64,000 bases of DNA from Bizionia saleffrena (GCF_008086175.1 NZ_VSKM01000007.1:1-64000); one strand, 5' to 3'; counted from the first letter of the stretch, positions 35,408-44,693 are shown. Notes: a model not told the origin generated them from the sequence alone. Translations and numbers: made by a program.

Positions 35408-37838
35408 TATATTCATTTCTCTATGTCATTTTTTTAATAAGAAGAAAGTCCTCTTTGCGATTATTATTGCTGTTTTCAGTTTAGTGTTGATGGCAGTGGC
35501 ATCTCAAATTACGTTTGAAGAAGACATTTCTAAACTAATTCCAGAAAACTCAGAGAACAAACAACTTCAAAAAGTATTACAAACTGCCCATTTTTCAGAT
35601 AAAATTGTGGTAATCGTAAACCGAAAAGACAACGGCACACTTAATGATTTAACACAATATGCTGAAGCATTTATAGACAGTGTAAATCTGAATTTATCTG
35701 AATACACAAAAGCTATTCAAGGACAAGTAGGCGACGATACTATTTTTGAAACTTTAAACTTTGTTTACGAGAATGCGCCTTTATTTTTAACAGATTCCGA
35801 TTATAAAATACTAGAAAACCGTCGCCAAAAAGACTCAATTTTAAAACGTACCGAAGCGAATTATAAAACCTTAATATCACCTTCGGGGCTTATTGCTAAA
35901 CAAACTATTGTTAAGGACCCCTTAGGTATCTCACTGCTAGCCGTTAAGCATTTGCAAAAACTTGGCATACATAAAGACTTCCAGCTTAAGAACGGGTTTA
36001 TAGTTAGCAAAAACGAATCGCACTTGTTACTATTTATCACTCCCCAATACGGATCGAGTGAAACCAATAAAAATGTTGCCTTTGCCAACGGACTTTATAA
36101 CATTCAAGACGAATTAAATATCAGTTTTTCAGACACTGTTTCTAGCGAATATTTTGGCGGAACCCTTATTGCTGTGGCCAATGCACAACAAATAAAAAAA
36201 GATATTCAGCTTACCATTAGTATTGCACTTACTGTCTTAATGATTTTGTTTATCGTCTTTTATAAGAAACTTAGTATTCCGCTTATTTTATTTACGCCGA
36301 CACTTTTTGGAGGGTTATTATCGGTGGCTATTCTCTTTTTAATTCGCGAGACTATTTCGGCCATTTCTTTAGGGATTGGAGCGATTTTACTTGGGGTAAC
36401 TCTCGATTATTCGTTACATATTTTAACCCACATTAGAAATAAAGAAGACACGACGGCGCTCTATAAAAGCGTTACAAAACCTATTTTAATGAGCAGTTTA
36501 ACAACAGCTCTAGCTTTTTTATGTTTGTTGTTTATAGACTCGCAAGCGCTACAAGATTTGGGGATATTTGCCGCCATTAGCGTACTAGGCGCTTCAGTAT
36601 TTGCCTTAATATTTATTCCGCAAGTATACACCGTTAAAAACAATGCTTCAGCACATCGAAAAACATTTATCGATGCAGTTGCAAGCTATCCGTTTCATCG
36701 TAATACATTTATTATTGGCGCCGTTATTTTGTTGTGCATTACAAGCCTATTCACCTATAACAACGTACAATTCAATCAAGACATTTCGAAATTGAATTAT
36801 ATGCCCCCAGCTATTAAAAACGCCGAAAACCGACTTGAAAAACTAACTAATGCCGCTTCAAAATCCTTATATATTGTAACCTATAGCGACACGCTTCAAG
36901 TGGCTTTAGAAGCTAACGATAACATTGTAAAGAGATTAACCACTTTAGAACAGCAACAACAAATTAGCAGTTTTAATTCGGTGGGGGCTTTAGTCTATTC
37001 TGAAAAAAAACAACGAGAAAAAATTAACCAATGGCAGGCGTTCTGGTCTCCGGAACACGTAGGTTTTACTAAGCAGCAATTAATAACTAGCGGCACACAA
37101 TTTGGCTTTAAACCCGAAACATTTAATGCGTTTTACCAATTATTAGAAAAATCTTTCACTCCACTAGAACTTAACGATTACAGGACATTAAACACGATTT
37201 CTATCGACGACTTTATAGCGAGTGAAAATGGTTTTAATGCCGTATCCTCTTTAGTAACTCTTGAAGACAATCAAGTAGCACGACTTAAAACATCGTTTAA
37301 AAACACACCAAACACATTGGTTATCGATCGTCAAGCGATAAATGAAACGCTACTCGGCAATTTAAAAAACGATTTTAACCAACTTATAATATATTCCTTC
37401 GCCGTTGTAGTCGTGTTGCTACTGTTGTTTTACAGAAACGTAAAACTGACCTTAGTAACGTGTATACCCATTATGCTAACATGGTGTATTACTATCGGTA
37501 TAATGGGTCTGTTTTCTATTGAATTCAATATTTTTAATATCATAATTTCAACATTTATTTTTGGTCTGGGCATAGATTATAGTATTTTTATAACGAATGG
37601 ATTACTCCAAGAGCAAAAAACTGGAATAAACACGTTACCTATGTATAAGACGTCAGTAATTCTATCGGTTATCACTACAATTTTTGGCGTTGGGGTTTTA
37701 GTTTTCGCCAAACATCCGGCATTATACTCTATTTCAATTGTTACAATAATCGGAATAACGTCGGCTTTAGTGGTGGCATTTACCATTCAACCAATATTAT
37801 TTAATGTATTCATATTAAAGAAACGAAGTCTTAATTAA
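35394..37838 (+). CDS. MMPL/RND-type exporter
   Basis: 814 residues in two halves. Each has one transmembrane helix, a large periplasmic loop, then five helices: helix near 18-38, bundle near 272-420, second bundle near 660-808. IGAILLGVTLDYSLHIL near 329-345 and FIFGLGIDYSIFIT near 719-732 carry the paired aspartates of the proton relay. It should export the pigment or its lipid-linked form from the inner membrane to LolA. It overlaps the glycosyltransferase by 14 bases. Confidence 0.88.
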   Translation: MFMDNIFISLCHFFNKKKVLFAIIIAVFSLVLMAVASQITFEEDISKLIPENSENKQLQKVLQTAHFSDKIVVIVNRKDNGTLNDLTQYAEAFIDSVNLNLSEYTKAIQGQVGDDTIFETLNFVYENAPLFLTDSDYKILENRRQKDSILKRTEANYKTLISPSGLIAKQTIVKDPLGISLLAVKHLQKLGIHKDFQLKNGFIVSKNESHLLLFITPQYGSSETNKNVAFANGLYNIQDELNISFSDTVSSEYFGGTLIAVANAQQIKKDIQLTISIALTVLMILFIVFYKKLSIPLILFTPTLFGGLLSVAILFLIRETISAISLGIGAILLGVTLDYSLHILTHIRNKEDTTALYKSVTKPILMSSLTTALAFLCLLFIDSQALQDLGIFAAISVLGASVFALIFIPQVYTVKNNASAHRKTFIDAVASYPFHRNTFIIGAVILLCITSLFTYNNVQFNQDISKLNYMPPAIKNAENRLEKLTNAASKSLYIVTYSDTLQVALEANDNIVKRLTTLEQQQQISSFNSVGALVYSEKKQREKINQWQAFWSPEHVGFTKQQLITSGTQFGFKPETFNAFYQLLEKSFTPLELNDYRTLNTISIDDFIASENGFNAVSSLVTLEDNQVARLKTSFKNTPNTLVIDRQAINETLLGNLKNDFNQLIIYSFAVVVVLLLLFYRNVKLTLVTCIPIMLTWCITIGIMGLFSIEFNIFNIIISTFIFGLGIDYSIFITNGLLQEQKTGINTLPMYKTSVILSVITTIFGVGVLVFAKHPALYSISIVTIIGITSALVVAFTIQPILFNVFILKKRSLN

Positions 37839-37843
37839 AACCA

Positions 37844-38728
37844 ATGGGAACACTAAAAACCAAACCTATTACTAGAGTTAAGTCCTTGACAAAAGAAGAA
37901 TTTATAACAGAGTATTATAAAAAACAACGTCCTGTTTTAATTGAGGACTTATCTAAAGATTGGCCGGCATACACTAAGTGGAACCTCGATTACATCCAGA
38001 GTTTGGCCGGTGACCAAATTGTACCATTGTATAATAACGAACCTACAAAAGGGAGACAAAACTCGGTGGCGCCCGCTAAAAAAATGAAGCTGTACGATTA
38101 TATCGATATTTTAAAAACGCAGCCTACCGATTTGCGTATGTTCTTTTACAATGTGCTTCAAAAAATGCCAGAACTCCTTAAAGATTTCAGCTATCCCGAC
38201 ATCGGATTAAAATTCTTTAAAAAATTACCAGTTATGTTTTTTGGTGGGAAGGGATCGAAAGTTCTAGCACATTACGATATGGATTTGGCAGATTTGGTTC
38301 ATTTTCATTTTCACGGCACAAAAAAAGTGACGCTTTTTGCTCCCGATCAAGCCAAGAATTTATACAAAGTTCCGTTTACGGTTCATAATTTGGAGACGAT
38401 AGATATGGACAATCCAAATTTTGAAAAATATCCTGCTTTACAATTAGCGGAAGGCATTTCGGTTACAATGAAACATGGTGATGCCCTTTATATGCCAAGT
38501 GGCTATTGGCATTACATTACTTATGACAATGGCGGATTCTCTATAACACTACGCGCGTTTCCAAGACAATTTAAACAGTTTACAGAACTTGTAATTAATA
38601 TCGTTTTTATGCGAACTTTCGAAAACGTGATGCGTAGAACCGTTGGGCAATCGTGGGTAGATTATAAAGAAGAAAAAATGGTGAAACGTGTTAATAAAAA
38701 GTATAACAAAACCTATAATCATGGGTAA
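37844..38728 (+). CDS. JmjC/FIH-like cupin (putative Fe(II)/2-oxoglutarate dioxygenase)
   Basis: 294 residues. The cupin core carries HYDMD with H143 and D145 and GYWHYIT with H223, a full 2-His-1-carboxylate iron site, plus K161 for the 2-oxoglutarate carboxylate and the FxFHGTKKVTLFAP strand. PVLIEDLSKDWPA near 30-42 is the usual N-terminal motif. It could hydroxylate the pigment or a protein. No signal peptide is visible, so it acts in the cytoplasm. It overlaps the following lipoprotein gene by eight bases. Confidence 0.82.
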   Translation: MGTLKTKPITRVKSLTKEEFITEYYKKQRPVLIEDLSKDWPAYTKWNLDYIQSLAGDQIVPLYNNEPTKGRQNSVAPAKKMKLYDYIDILKTQPTDLRMFFYNVLQKMPELLKDFSYPDIGLKFFKKLPVMFFGGKGSKVLAHYDMDLADLVHFHFHGTKKVTLFAPDQAKNLYKVPFTVHNLETIDMDNPNFEKYPALQLAEGISVTMKHGDALYMPSGYWHYITYDNGGFSITLRAFPRQFKQFTELVINIVFMRTFENVMRRTVGQSWVDYKEEKMVKRVNKKYNKTYNHG

Positions 38729-40403
38729 GCTACAATCGTTTTATAGTCTATGTTTAATCTCTATTTCACTATGTGTTTTAAGCTCTTGTGGCATTAATAA
38801 ATCGGTTAATAACCGACCAGAAATTATTAAATATAAAACCGTAATACCAGAAAAACAAATCATAAATGATTCTACTTTTTTTGCAGGAAATAATTTCTTA
38901 ATAAAAAACAAACAAGGCCTTTGGGAATTATATATCGAAGGAAATCCGTTGGAAATAGGCTTAATCACAGGGCTTTTATCAGATAGCTTAATGTATAAAC
39001 AAGAAGCCATTTTTTTTAATAAAATAAGAGAATTAGTACCTTCTGAAGGTAAACAGAAGTTTTTACGTAAGTTTTTATCGTGGTACAATCGTAAAATGTA
39101 CAAACATGTTCTTGAAGAGTTTAAAACCGAGATTTATGGACTTTCAAATTATGCCTCTCCCGAATTTAATGGGATCGCACCGCCTTATTTAAGAACACTC
39201 TATTTACAAGGCGCACACGATATAGGCCACGCTTTACAAGATTTAGCTCTGGTTGGTTGCACCTCGTTTGCAGCTTGGGGAGAAAAAACAGAGGACAAAA
39301 AGCTACTTATTGGACGTAATTTCGATTTTTATGCTGGTGATGATTTTGCTGAAAATAAAATAATTGCCTTTATAAACCCAACTGCTGGTCACCCATTTGT
39401 ATCGGTAACCTGGGGCGGAATGATAGGAGTGGTTTCCGGAATGAATACACAAGGTTTAACTGTAACTATTAACGCTGGAAAATCTAAAATTCCTTTGGTG
39501 GCCAAAACACCAATTTCTATAGTTACACGAGAAATTTTGCAATATGCTTCGACTATAGACGAAGCGATTGCAATTGCAAAATCGCGAGAAGTTTTCGTTT
39601 CAGAGTCTATAATGGTGGGAAGTGCCAAAGATAAACGCGCAGTCATAATTGAAGTCTCACCTAAAAAATTTGGTGTTTACGACGTTCAAAATAACAATCA
39701 ATTGGTATGCTCTAATCATTTTCAAAGCAATACGTATGTTTCAGATAAACGGAATTTAAAAGCTATAGAAGAAAGCCATTCTGCTTACAGATTTAATAGA
39801 ATGGAGACCCTTTTAAATCAAAATACGACTCTTAATCCAACTCGAGGTGTTTCGATTTTAAGAAACAAAAAGGGACACAATGACCATGCCATCGGGTATG
39901 GCAATGAAAAAGCTTTGAATCAGTTATTGGCGCATCACGGTATCGTGTTTCAGCCTGAAGATTTAAAGGTTTGGATTTCTTCAAACCCGTATCAGTTGGG
40001 AGAATTTGTTGCTTACGATTTAAATACAGTGTTTAATAACCGCGATCAAAATCCTTCGGCGCAATCACTTCAAAACACATCTTTAAATATTGCTAAAGAT
40101 CCTTTTTTAGACACCAAAGCCTATGCTAATTATGAAGCGTATAGAATTCTAGAACGTCAAATCGAGCACGCTATCAATAACAATGTATCTCTCGACAACG
40201 CTGTATTAAATAAGGCCATCGTATTAAACCCAAACTATTGGAAAGCATACGCTTTGGCGGGCAATTATTACTACAAACACAAAGAGTATAGTGCTGCAGC
40301 AGAAGCTTACGAAAGCGCTCTAACTAAAGAAATACCAACGCTTTTAGATACTGAACATATTACAAAATATTTAAAAAAAGCCACTCGAAAATCGAACAAA
40401 TGA
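38721..40403 (+). CDS. C45-family Ntn hydrolase/acyltransferase lipoprotein with TPR
   Basis: 560 residues from the ATG at 38721; an in-frame start 33 bases upstream would break the lipoprotein signal. LCVLSSCG gives a lipobox with C23, so the protein is exported and lipidated. ALVGCTSFAAWG supplies the self-processed nucleophile C181, and LIGRNFDFY near 197-205 is the C45 (acyl-CoA:6-APA acyltransferase-like) motif. A TPR-like repeat (NYWKAYALAGNYYYKHKEY) is near 507-525. It could transfer the polyene acyl group onto a surface lipid or sugar. Exact role unknown. Confidence 0.8.
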   Translation: MGKLQSFYSLCLISISLCVLSSCGINKSVNNRPEIIKYKTVIPEKQIINDSTFFAGNNFLIKNKQGLWELYIEGNPLEIGLITGLLSDSLMYKQEAIFFNKIRELVPSEGKQKFLRKFLSWYNRKMYKHVLEEFKTEIYGLSNYASPEFNGIAPPYLRTLYLQGAHDIGHALQDLALVGCTSFAAWGEKTEDKKLLIGRNFDFYAGDDFAENKIIAFINPTAGHPFVSVTWGGMIGVVSGMNTQGLTVTINAGKSKIPLVAKTPISIVTREILQYASTIDEAIAIAKSREVFVSESIMVGSAKDKRAVIIEVSPKKFGVYDVQNNNQLVCSNHFQSNTYVSDKRNLKAIEESHSAYRFNRMETLLNQNTTLNPTRGVSILRNKKGHNDHAIGYGNEKALNQLLAHHGIVFQPEDLKVWISSNPYQLGEFVAYDLNTVFNNRDQNPSAQSLQNTSLNIAKDPFLDTKAYANYEAYRILERQIEHAINNNVSLDNAVLNKAIVLNPNYWKAYALAGNYYYKHKEYSAAAEAYESALTKEIPTLLDTEHITKYLKKATRKSNK

Positions 40404-41689
40404 TCCCCAAATTAGAAATAGCATCGTTAAGTGAAATCAAATCTCTTCAAGAAAAAAAACTAAGAGAATTAATGGTGTATTTAAACGAAAAATCTCCGTA
40501 TTACCAAAACCTATTTAGAGCGAAAAATATTGCGATAGATAGCATACAGACACTGGAAGATTTAGCCACTTTACCGTTAACGACAAAAGAAGATTTACAA
40601 CAGCATAACGACGATTTTTTGTGTGTTCCAAAACACGCTATTATCGATTATGTCACAACTTCAGGTACACTTGGTGATCCTGTAACGTTTGCATTAACAG
40701 ATAACGATTTGGAGCGTTTAGCCTATAACGAAGCTATTTCTTTTGCATGTGCAGGTGTAAAAAAAGAAGATGTTTTACAACTTACCACCACTATAGATCG
40801 CCGTTTTATGGCAGGTTTAGCTTACTTTCTAGGTGCTCGTAAATTAGGAGCAGGAATTATTCGTGTAGGCGCCGGAAGCCTAGAATTGCAATGGGACTCC
40901 ATTATAAAATTTAAACCGACCTATTTAATAGCTGTACCCTCGTTTTTATTAAAACTGATTGAATATGCCAATGTAAACGGAATTGATTTAAAAAAATCCG
41001 GCGTTAAAGGTGCTATTTGCATTGGCGAACCGCTGCGCAACCAAGACTTTTCAGAAAATGTTTTATCAGAAAAAATTAAGGCAAGTTGGGCTATTGACCT
41101 ATTTTCAACCTACGCTTCAACCGAAATGAGCACGGCGTTTTCAGAATGTGAAATGCAAAATGGTGGTCATCATCATCCAGAACTTATTATCATTGAAATC
41201 TTAGATCATAATAACACCCCTGTAACAGAAGGAGAAGTTGGTGAATTAACCATTACCTCACTCGGTATTGAAGCAATGCCATTGTTACGTTTTAAAACAG
41301 GAGATATGGTTATTGCTCACACAGAACCGTGTAGTTGTGGCAGAAACACAATGCGTTTAGGTCCTGTTGTAGGCCGTAAAAAACAAATGATTAAATACAA
41401 AGGCACTACTTTATATCCACCAGCACTACAAAATGTTTTAAATGAATTTAGCGCCGTTGAGAATTTTGTAATTGAATTGTATCACAATAGTATTGGTACT
41501 GACGAAATTTCTATAAAAATAGGAACCAACACCCCAACTGAAGCGTTATTACAAAACATTAAAGATCACTTTAGAGCCAAATTAAGAGTCTTACCAAGTA
41601 TTGAATATCTGGATATTGAAGATATCCGTGCCCTTCAGTTTCCGAAACTTAGCCGGAAACCCGTTATAATTATTGATAAAAGGCCGTGA
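40400..41689 (+). CDS. AMP-forming aryl-CoA/ACP ligase (phenylacetate-CoA ligase-like)
   Basis: 429 residues. VTTSGTLGDPVTF (85-97) is the AMP-binding loop, YASTEMSTAFSE near 238-249 is the adenylate motif, and LLRFKTGDM near 295-303 is the core hinge region. The C-terminal subdomain contains GRKKQMIKYKG near 327-337. It would activate 4-coumarate or a hydroxybenzoate for loading onto CoA or the ACP, the ApeH-like role. It overlaps the C45 gene by four bases (ATGA) and is the last gene of the locus. Confidence 0.83.
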   Translation: MIPKLEIASLSEIKSLQEKKLRELMVYLNEKSPYYQNLFRAKNIAIDSIQTLEDLATLPLTTKEDLQQHNDDFLCVPKHAIIDYVTTSGTLGDPVTFALTDNDLERLAYNEAISFACAGVKKEDVLQLTTTIDRRFMAGLAYFLGARKLGAGIIRVGAGSLELQWDSIIKFKPTYLIAVPSFLLKLIEYANVNGIDLKKSGVKGAICIGEPLRNQDFSENVLSEKIKASWAIDLFSTYASTEMSTAFSECEMQNGGHHHPELIIIEILDHNNTPVTEGEVGELTITSLGIEAMPLLRFKTGDMVIAHTEPCSCGRNTMRLGPVVGRKKQMIKYKGTTLYPPALQNVLNEFSAVENFVIELYHNSIGTDEISIKIGTNTPTEALLQNIKDHFRAKLRVLPSIEYLDIEDIRALQFPKLSRKPVIIIDKRP

Positions 41690-41691
41690 TT

Positions 41692-42489
41692 TTATTTTAA
41701 TTCTTTAAGTACTAAAACCGGCAAGTTAGTTGAATGAAAATCTCTCTTCAAAATAACGTTCTTTTCCCAAAGCTTATTAAAAAAACCGCGTTTACGTCGT
41801 ACCACACATAACATATCAGGATTGTTTTCTTTATAATGTTCTAAAACACCTTGAAATGTGGTTCCGTTCTCAGACTCGGTCACTGAATTCACTAACGCTT
41901 TTAAATCGGTCGTAATATCAAAATCGCCAGGCTTATAAAACGGTGTTTTTACTAGTAGTAAGCTTACGTTTGCTTTAAAATCGTCTTTAATTATCTTCAA
42001 AGGATCTAAAGCATCTCCTTTTTTTATAATGGCCGATTTAAGTGCCAATAAAATGGTCTGTATTGGCCTAAACTTATAATCTTCAGGGACTATTAAAGCA
42101 GGAATTTTAGTCTGTTTTATAATTTTTCCTGAGGTTTTTCCTAAAAACACTTCATTTTTAGTCGAACTAATTCTAGGCTCTAAAACTATTAAATCAATAT
42201 CTAGAGAAGCACTAACCAATTCTAAGGTTTCAATTAGAGTCCCTTTAAATGTTTTAGCGACAATATCTACCCCTTTGGTGTCTACTTTAGAGATGTGCTC
42301 TTTTAAAAACAGTAAACTTTCACGCTCTAAAATGTCGTCAATTTTAATCATAGCCCCCGCTTTCGAGTAGATATTATAAATTTGAACCACGTAAAGTCTT
42401 GCTCCGGTTGCTCTCGCAAAATCTACAGCATATTGTAAGTGAGATATTGCATTTTTCGAGGATCCGACTGGAACTAAGATATTTTTCAT
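41692..42489 (-). CDS. Universal stress protein, UspA family
   Basis: 265 residues, cytoplasmic. The first half (MKNILVPVGSSKNAISHLQYAVDFA) is a regular Usp domain, with VLEPRISST...GKTSGKIIKQTKIPALIVPE covering the nucleotide-binding loop. The second half is a divergent Usp-like domain (about 145-262). It is a two-domain stress protein of unknown partner. It converges on the pigment operon with only two bases between the stops. Confidence 0.85.
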   Translation of the reverse strand: MKNILVPVGSSKNAISHLQYAVDFARATGARLYVVQIYNIYSKAGAMIKIDDILERESLLFLKEHISKVDTKGVDIVAKTFKGTLIETLELVSASLDIDLIVLEPRISSTKNEVFLGKTSGKIIKQTKIPALIVPEDYKFRPIQTILLALKSAIIKKGDALDPLKIIKDDFKANVSLLLVKTPFYKPGDFDITTDLKALVNSVTESENGTTFQGVLEHYKENNPDMLCVVRRKRGFFNKLWEKNVILKRDFHSTNLPVLVLKELK

Positions 42490-42578
42490 AACTATTAATA
42501 TAACGATTTCGAGAACAAAAATACAGATTATTATCCTAAAAATTTCACACCTTTGCCCTACTCTTAAAATATAAAATA

Positions 42579-43901
42579 GTGTCTGTAGATATTAGCATAA
42601 AAACAATTAACCGATTAGCGATTCCAGCTTTAATAGCGGGCGTTGCCGAGCCTATATTATCGCTAACCGATGCTGCAATTGTTGGCAATGTCGACCTCAA
42701 CGCGACCGAATCTCTAGCTGCCGTTGGTATCGTAACCACGTTTTTATCTATGCTTATCTGGGTCTTTGGGCAAACCCGAAGTGCCATTTCTTCTATTGTC
42801 TCACAATATTTAGGCGCCAATAAATTAGACCAAGTAAAAAATTTACCAGCACAAGCCATCGTTATTATTACCTCTTTAAGCGTGTTAATTATTTTAGCAA
42901 CTTTTCCTTTTGCTCGGTCTATTTTTAAACTCTATAATGCGACAGACTTAATTTTAGATTATACCGAAGTCTATTATAAAATTAGGGTCTTTGGTTTCCC
43001 GTTTACACTGTTTACTATTGCTGTTTTTGGTGCTTTTAGAGGTTTACAAAACACCTATTACCCCATGATTATAGCCATTATTGGGGCGACAACAAATATT
43101 ATTTTAGACTTCGCTTTGGTGTACGGTATTCCGGGTTGCATACCGGCAATGCATATTGAGGGCGCAGCTTATGCCAGCGTCATTGCACAGGGAATAATGG
43201 CTGCTTTATCGGCTGTATTGTTACTAAAAAAAACACCTATTCCCTTACGATTTACCTTGCCTTTTAATCACGAAATCGGTAAGTTTTTAACGATGATTGG
43301 TAATTTAGTCATTAGAACAATTGCGTTAAACGTTACCCTGTATTTCGCGACGACTTTTGCTACTGGCTATGGCCCCGAATATATTGCAGCTTACACTATC
43401 GCCATAAACTTATGGTTTTTTGGGGCTTTTGTTATCGATGGTTATGCCAGTGCCGGAAATATATTATCGGGTAAACTCTATGGCGCTAATGCCTTTAATA
43501 AATTAATTTCATTAAGTAATACACTTATAAAATACGGTATTGTTTTAGGAGTTATTTTAGCCATTTTAGGAACTCTTTTTTATTATAGAATTGGTGATAT
43601 TTTTACCGATTCCCCCGAAGTTTTAACTCAGTTTTATTCTGTTTTCTGGATTGTTTTAGCAATGCAACCGCTATGCGCTTTGGCCTTCATTTTCGACGGT
43701 ATGTTTAAAGGCCTCGGAAAAATGAAATCACTTAGAAATTTATTATTAATGTCTACAAGCCTTATTTTTATTCCAATTTTATTACTTTTAGACCATTATA
43801 ATCTCAAACTTCAAGGTATTTTTATCGCCTTAACCTTTTGGATTATTGCACGCGGCGTTCCCTTAATTGTTCTCTTTAGAAAAGAATTTTTAAACCGCTA
43901 A
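42579..43901 (+). CDS. MATE-family efflux transporter
   Basis: 440 residues, starting GTG; no in-frame ATG is better placed. Twelve hydrophobic segments are visible, and the start (INRLAIPALIAGVAEPILSLTDAAIVG) has the MATE N-terminal pattern with P16 and D28-like residues. It exports cationic drugs or metabolites driven by Na+ or H+. It lies next to, but is not co-transcribed with, the pigment operon, since the Usp gene between them is antisense. Confidence 0.9.
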   Translation: MSVDISIKTINRLAIPALIAGVAEPILSLTDAAIVGNVDLNATESLAAVGIVTTFLSMLIWVFGQTRSAISSIVSQYLGANKLDQVKNLPAQAIVIITSLSVLIILATFPFARSIFKLYNATDLILDYTEVYYKIRVFGFPFTLFTIAVFGAFRGLQNTYYPMIIAIIGATTNIILDFALVYGIPGCIPAMHIEGAAYASVIAQGIMAALSAVLLLKKTPIPLRFTLPFNHEIGKFLTMIGNLVIRTIALNVTLYFATTFATGYGPEYIAAYTIAINLWFFGAFVIDGYASAGNILSGKLYGANAFNKLISLSNTLIKYGIVLGVILAILGTLFYYRIGDIFTDSPEVLTQFYSVFWIVLAMQPLCALAFIFDGMFKGLGKMKSLRNLLLMSTSLIFIPILLLLDHYNLKLQGIFIALTFWIIARGVPLIVLFRKEFLNR

Positions 43902-43936
43902 CCAAAACTCAATATTAACACCATAAAATAAACGCA

Positions 43937-44038
43937 ATGGATTTTTTTAAATTTTTAGGAGGTAACGGTATTTTTCTACTCTTAGGCTTAGCATTAATTA
44001 TTATTTACATCGTAAACAGAAATCGTAACAAGCGCTAA
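43937..44038 (+). CDS. Small single-pass membrane protein (33 aa)
   Basis: An ATG-to-TAA frame of 33 residues, 35 bases downstream of the MATE gene. It starts MDFFKFLGGNGIFLLLG, continues with a pure hydrophobic helix (about 12-26) and ends NRNRNKR, the positive-inside pattern of a small membrane protein. No known family is recognised. The strong amphipathic-free helix plus charged tail make a chance frame unlikely. It could be an accessory to the MATE transporter or independent. Confidence 0.55.
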   Translation: MDFFKFLGGNGIFLLLGLALIIIYIVNRNRNKR

Positions 44039-44102
44039 AACGCGACTACAACACCAAACCCACTTAATAGCATTTATAGGCTAATCGCTTTTGTAAAATT
44101 GG

Positions 44103-44110
44103 TATATTTG
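44103..44110 (+). promoter_or_regulatory. Putative -7 box for queD
   Basis: TATATTTG fits TAnnTTTG, 20 bases before the queD ATG. It lies downstream of the small membrane protein gene. Confidence 0.45.
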
Positions 44111-44130
44111 CAACGAAAAATAAGGACTTC

Positions 44131-44580
44131 ATGAGTAATATTCGAATTACAAAGCTATTCTCTTTCGAAACCGGTCACGCCCTTTACGGTTACGACGGAA
44201 AATGCAAAAACGTACACGGCCACAGTTATAAGCTATCGGTAACCGTTATCGGTAAACCTATTAAAGACAACAGCAATGTAAAGTTTGGAATGGTTATAGA
44301 TTTTGGCGATTTAAAAAAAATAGTAAAAGAAGAAATCGTAGATGTTTTCGACCACGCCACCGTTTTTAATAAAAACACGCCACACGTCGAGCTCGCCAGA
44401 GAGTTACAAAAAAGAGACCACAACGTTTTATTGGTAGATTACCAACCAACAAGCGAAATGATGGTGATTGACTTTGCCCAAAAAATAAAACAACGCTTAC
44501 CAGAAAACATACAATTATACGCGTTAAAATTACAAGAAACCGATTCGTCTTATGCCGAATGGTACGCCGCAGATAATTAA
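44131..44580 (+). CDS. queD: 6-carboxytetrahydropterin synthase / 6-pyruvoyltetrahydropterin synthase-like
   Basis: 149 residues. Zinc ligands H16 (ETGHALYG), H29 and H31 (NVHGHSY) and the catalytic C25 (GKCKN) are present; VIDFGDLKK and the late DHATVFN and LKLQETDSSYAEW motifs follow. It makes 6-carboxytetrahydropterin from dihydroneopterin triphosphate for queuosine. queC/queE are not in the window, so the queuosine role is by family. Confidence 0.9.
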   Translation: MSNIRITKLFSFETGHALYGYDGKCKNVHGHSYKLSVTVIGKPIKDNSNVKFGMVIDFGDLKKIVKEEIVDVFDHATVFNKNTPHVELARELQKRDHNVLLVDYQPTSEMMVIDFAQKIKQRLPENIQLYALKLQETDSSYAEWYAADN

Positions 44581-44586
44581 TAATTT

Positions 44587-44675
44587 GGGCGTTACCCTGC
44601 AGGTCAGGCTTTCAGCAGTCGCTTCCCGATACCCATCGGGAGAGCTCCAACAAAGCTTCAATCCTTAACGCAAAC
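44587..44675 (+). repeat. Dispersed intergenic repeat, copy 3
   Basis: Begins GGGCGTTACCC and ends CTTAACGCAAAC, the same borders as copies 1 and 2. The middle differs: GGTCAGGCTTTCAGCAGTC and a CCCGATACCCATCGGG hairpin replace the TATATCTTTT...AAAAGGATG core. It is probably a sub-type of the same family. It lies between queD and lpxH. Confidence 0.65.
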
Positions 44676-44693
44676 CCATTACTCCATTTAAAT

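Noticed and set aside
21679-41689. Straight flexirubin call
   Set aside because: No dialkylresorcinol synthase or aromatase (darB/darA) is present in the window, so only the aryl-polyene part is supported.
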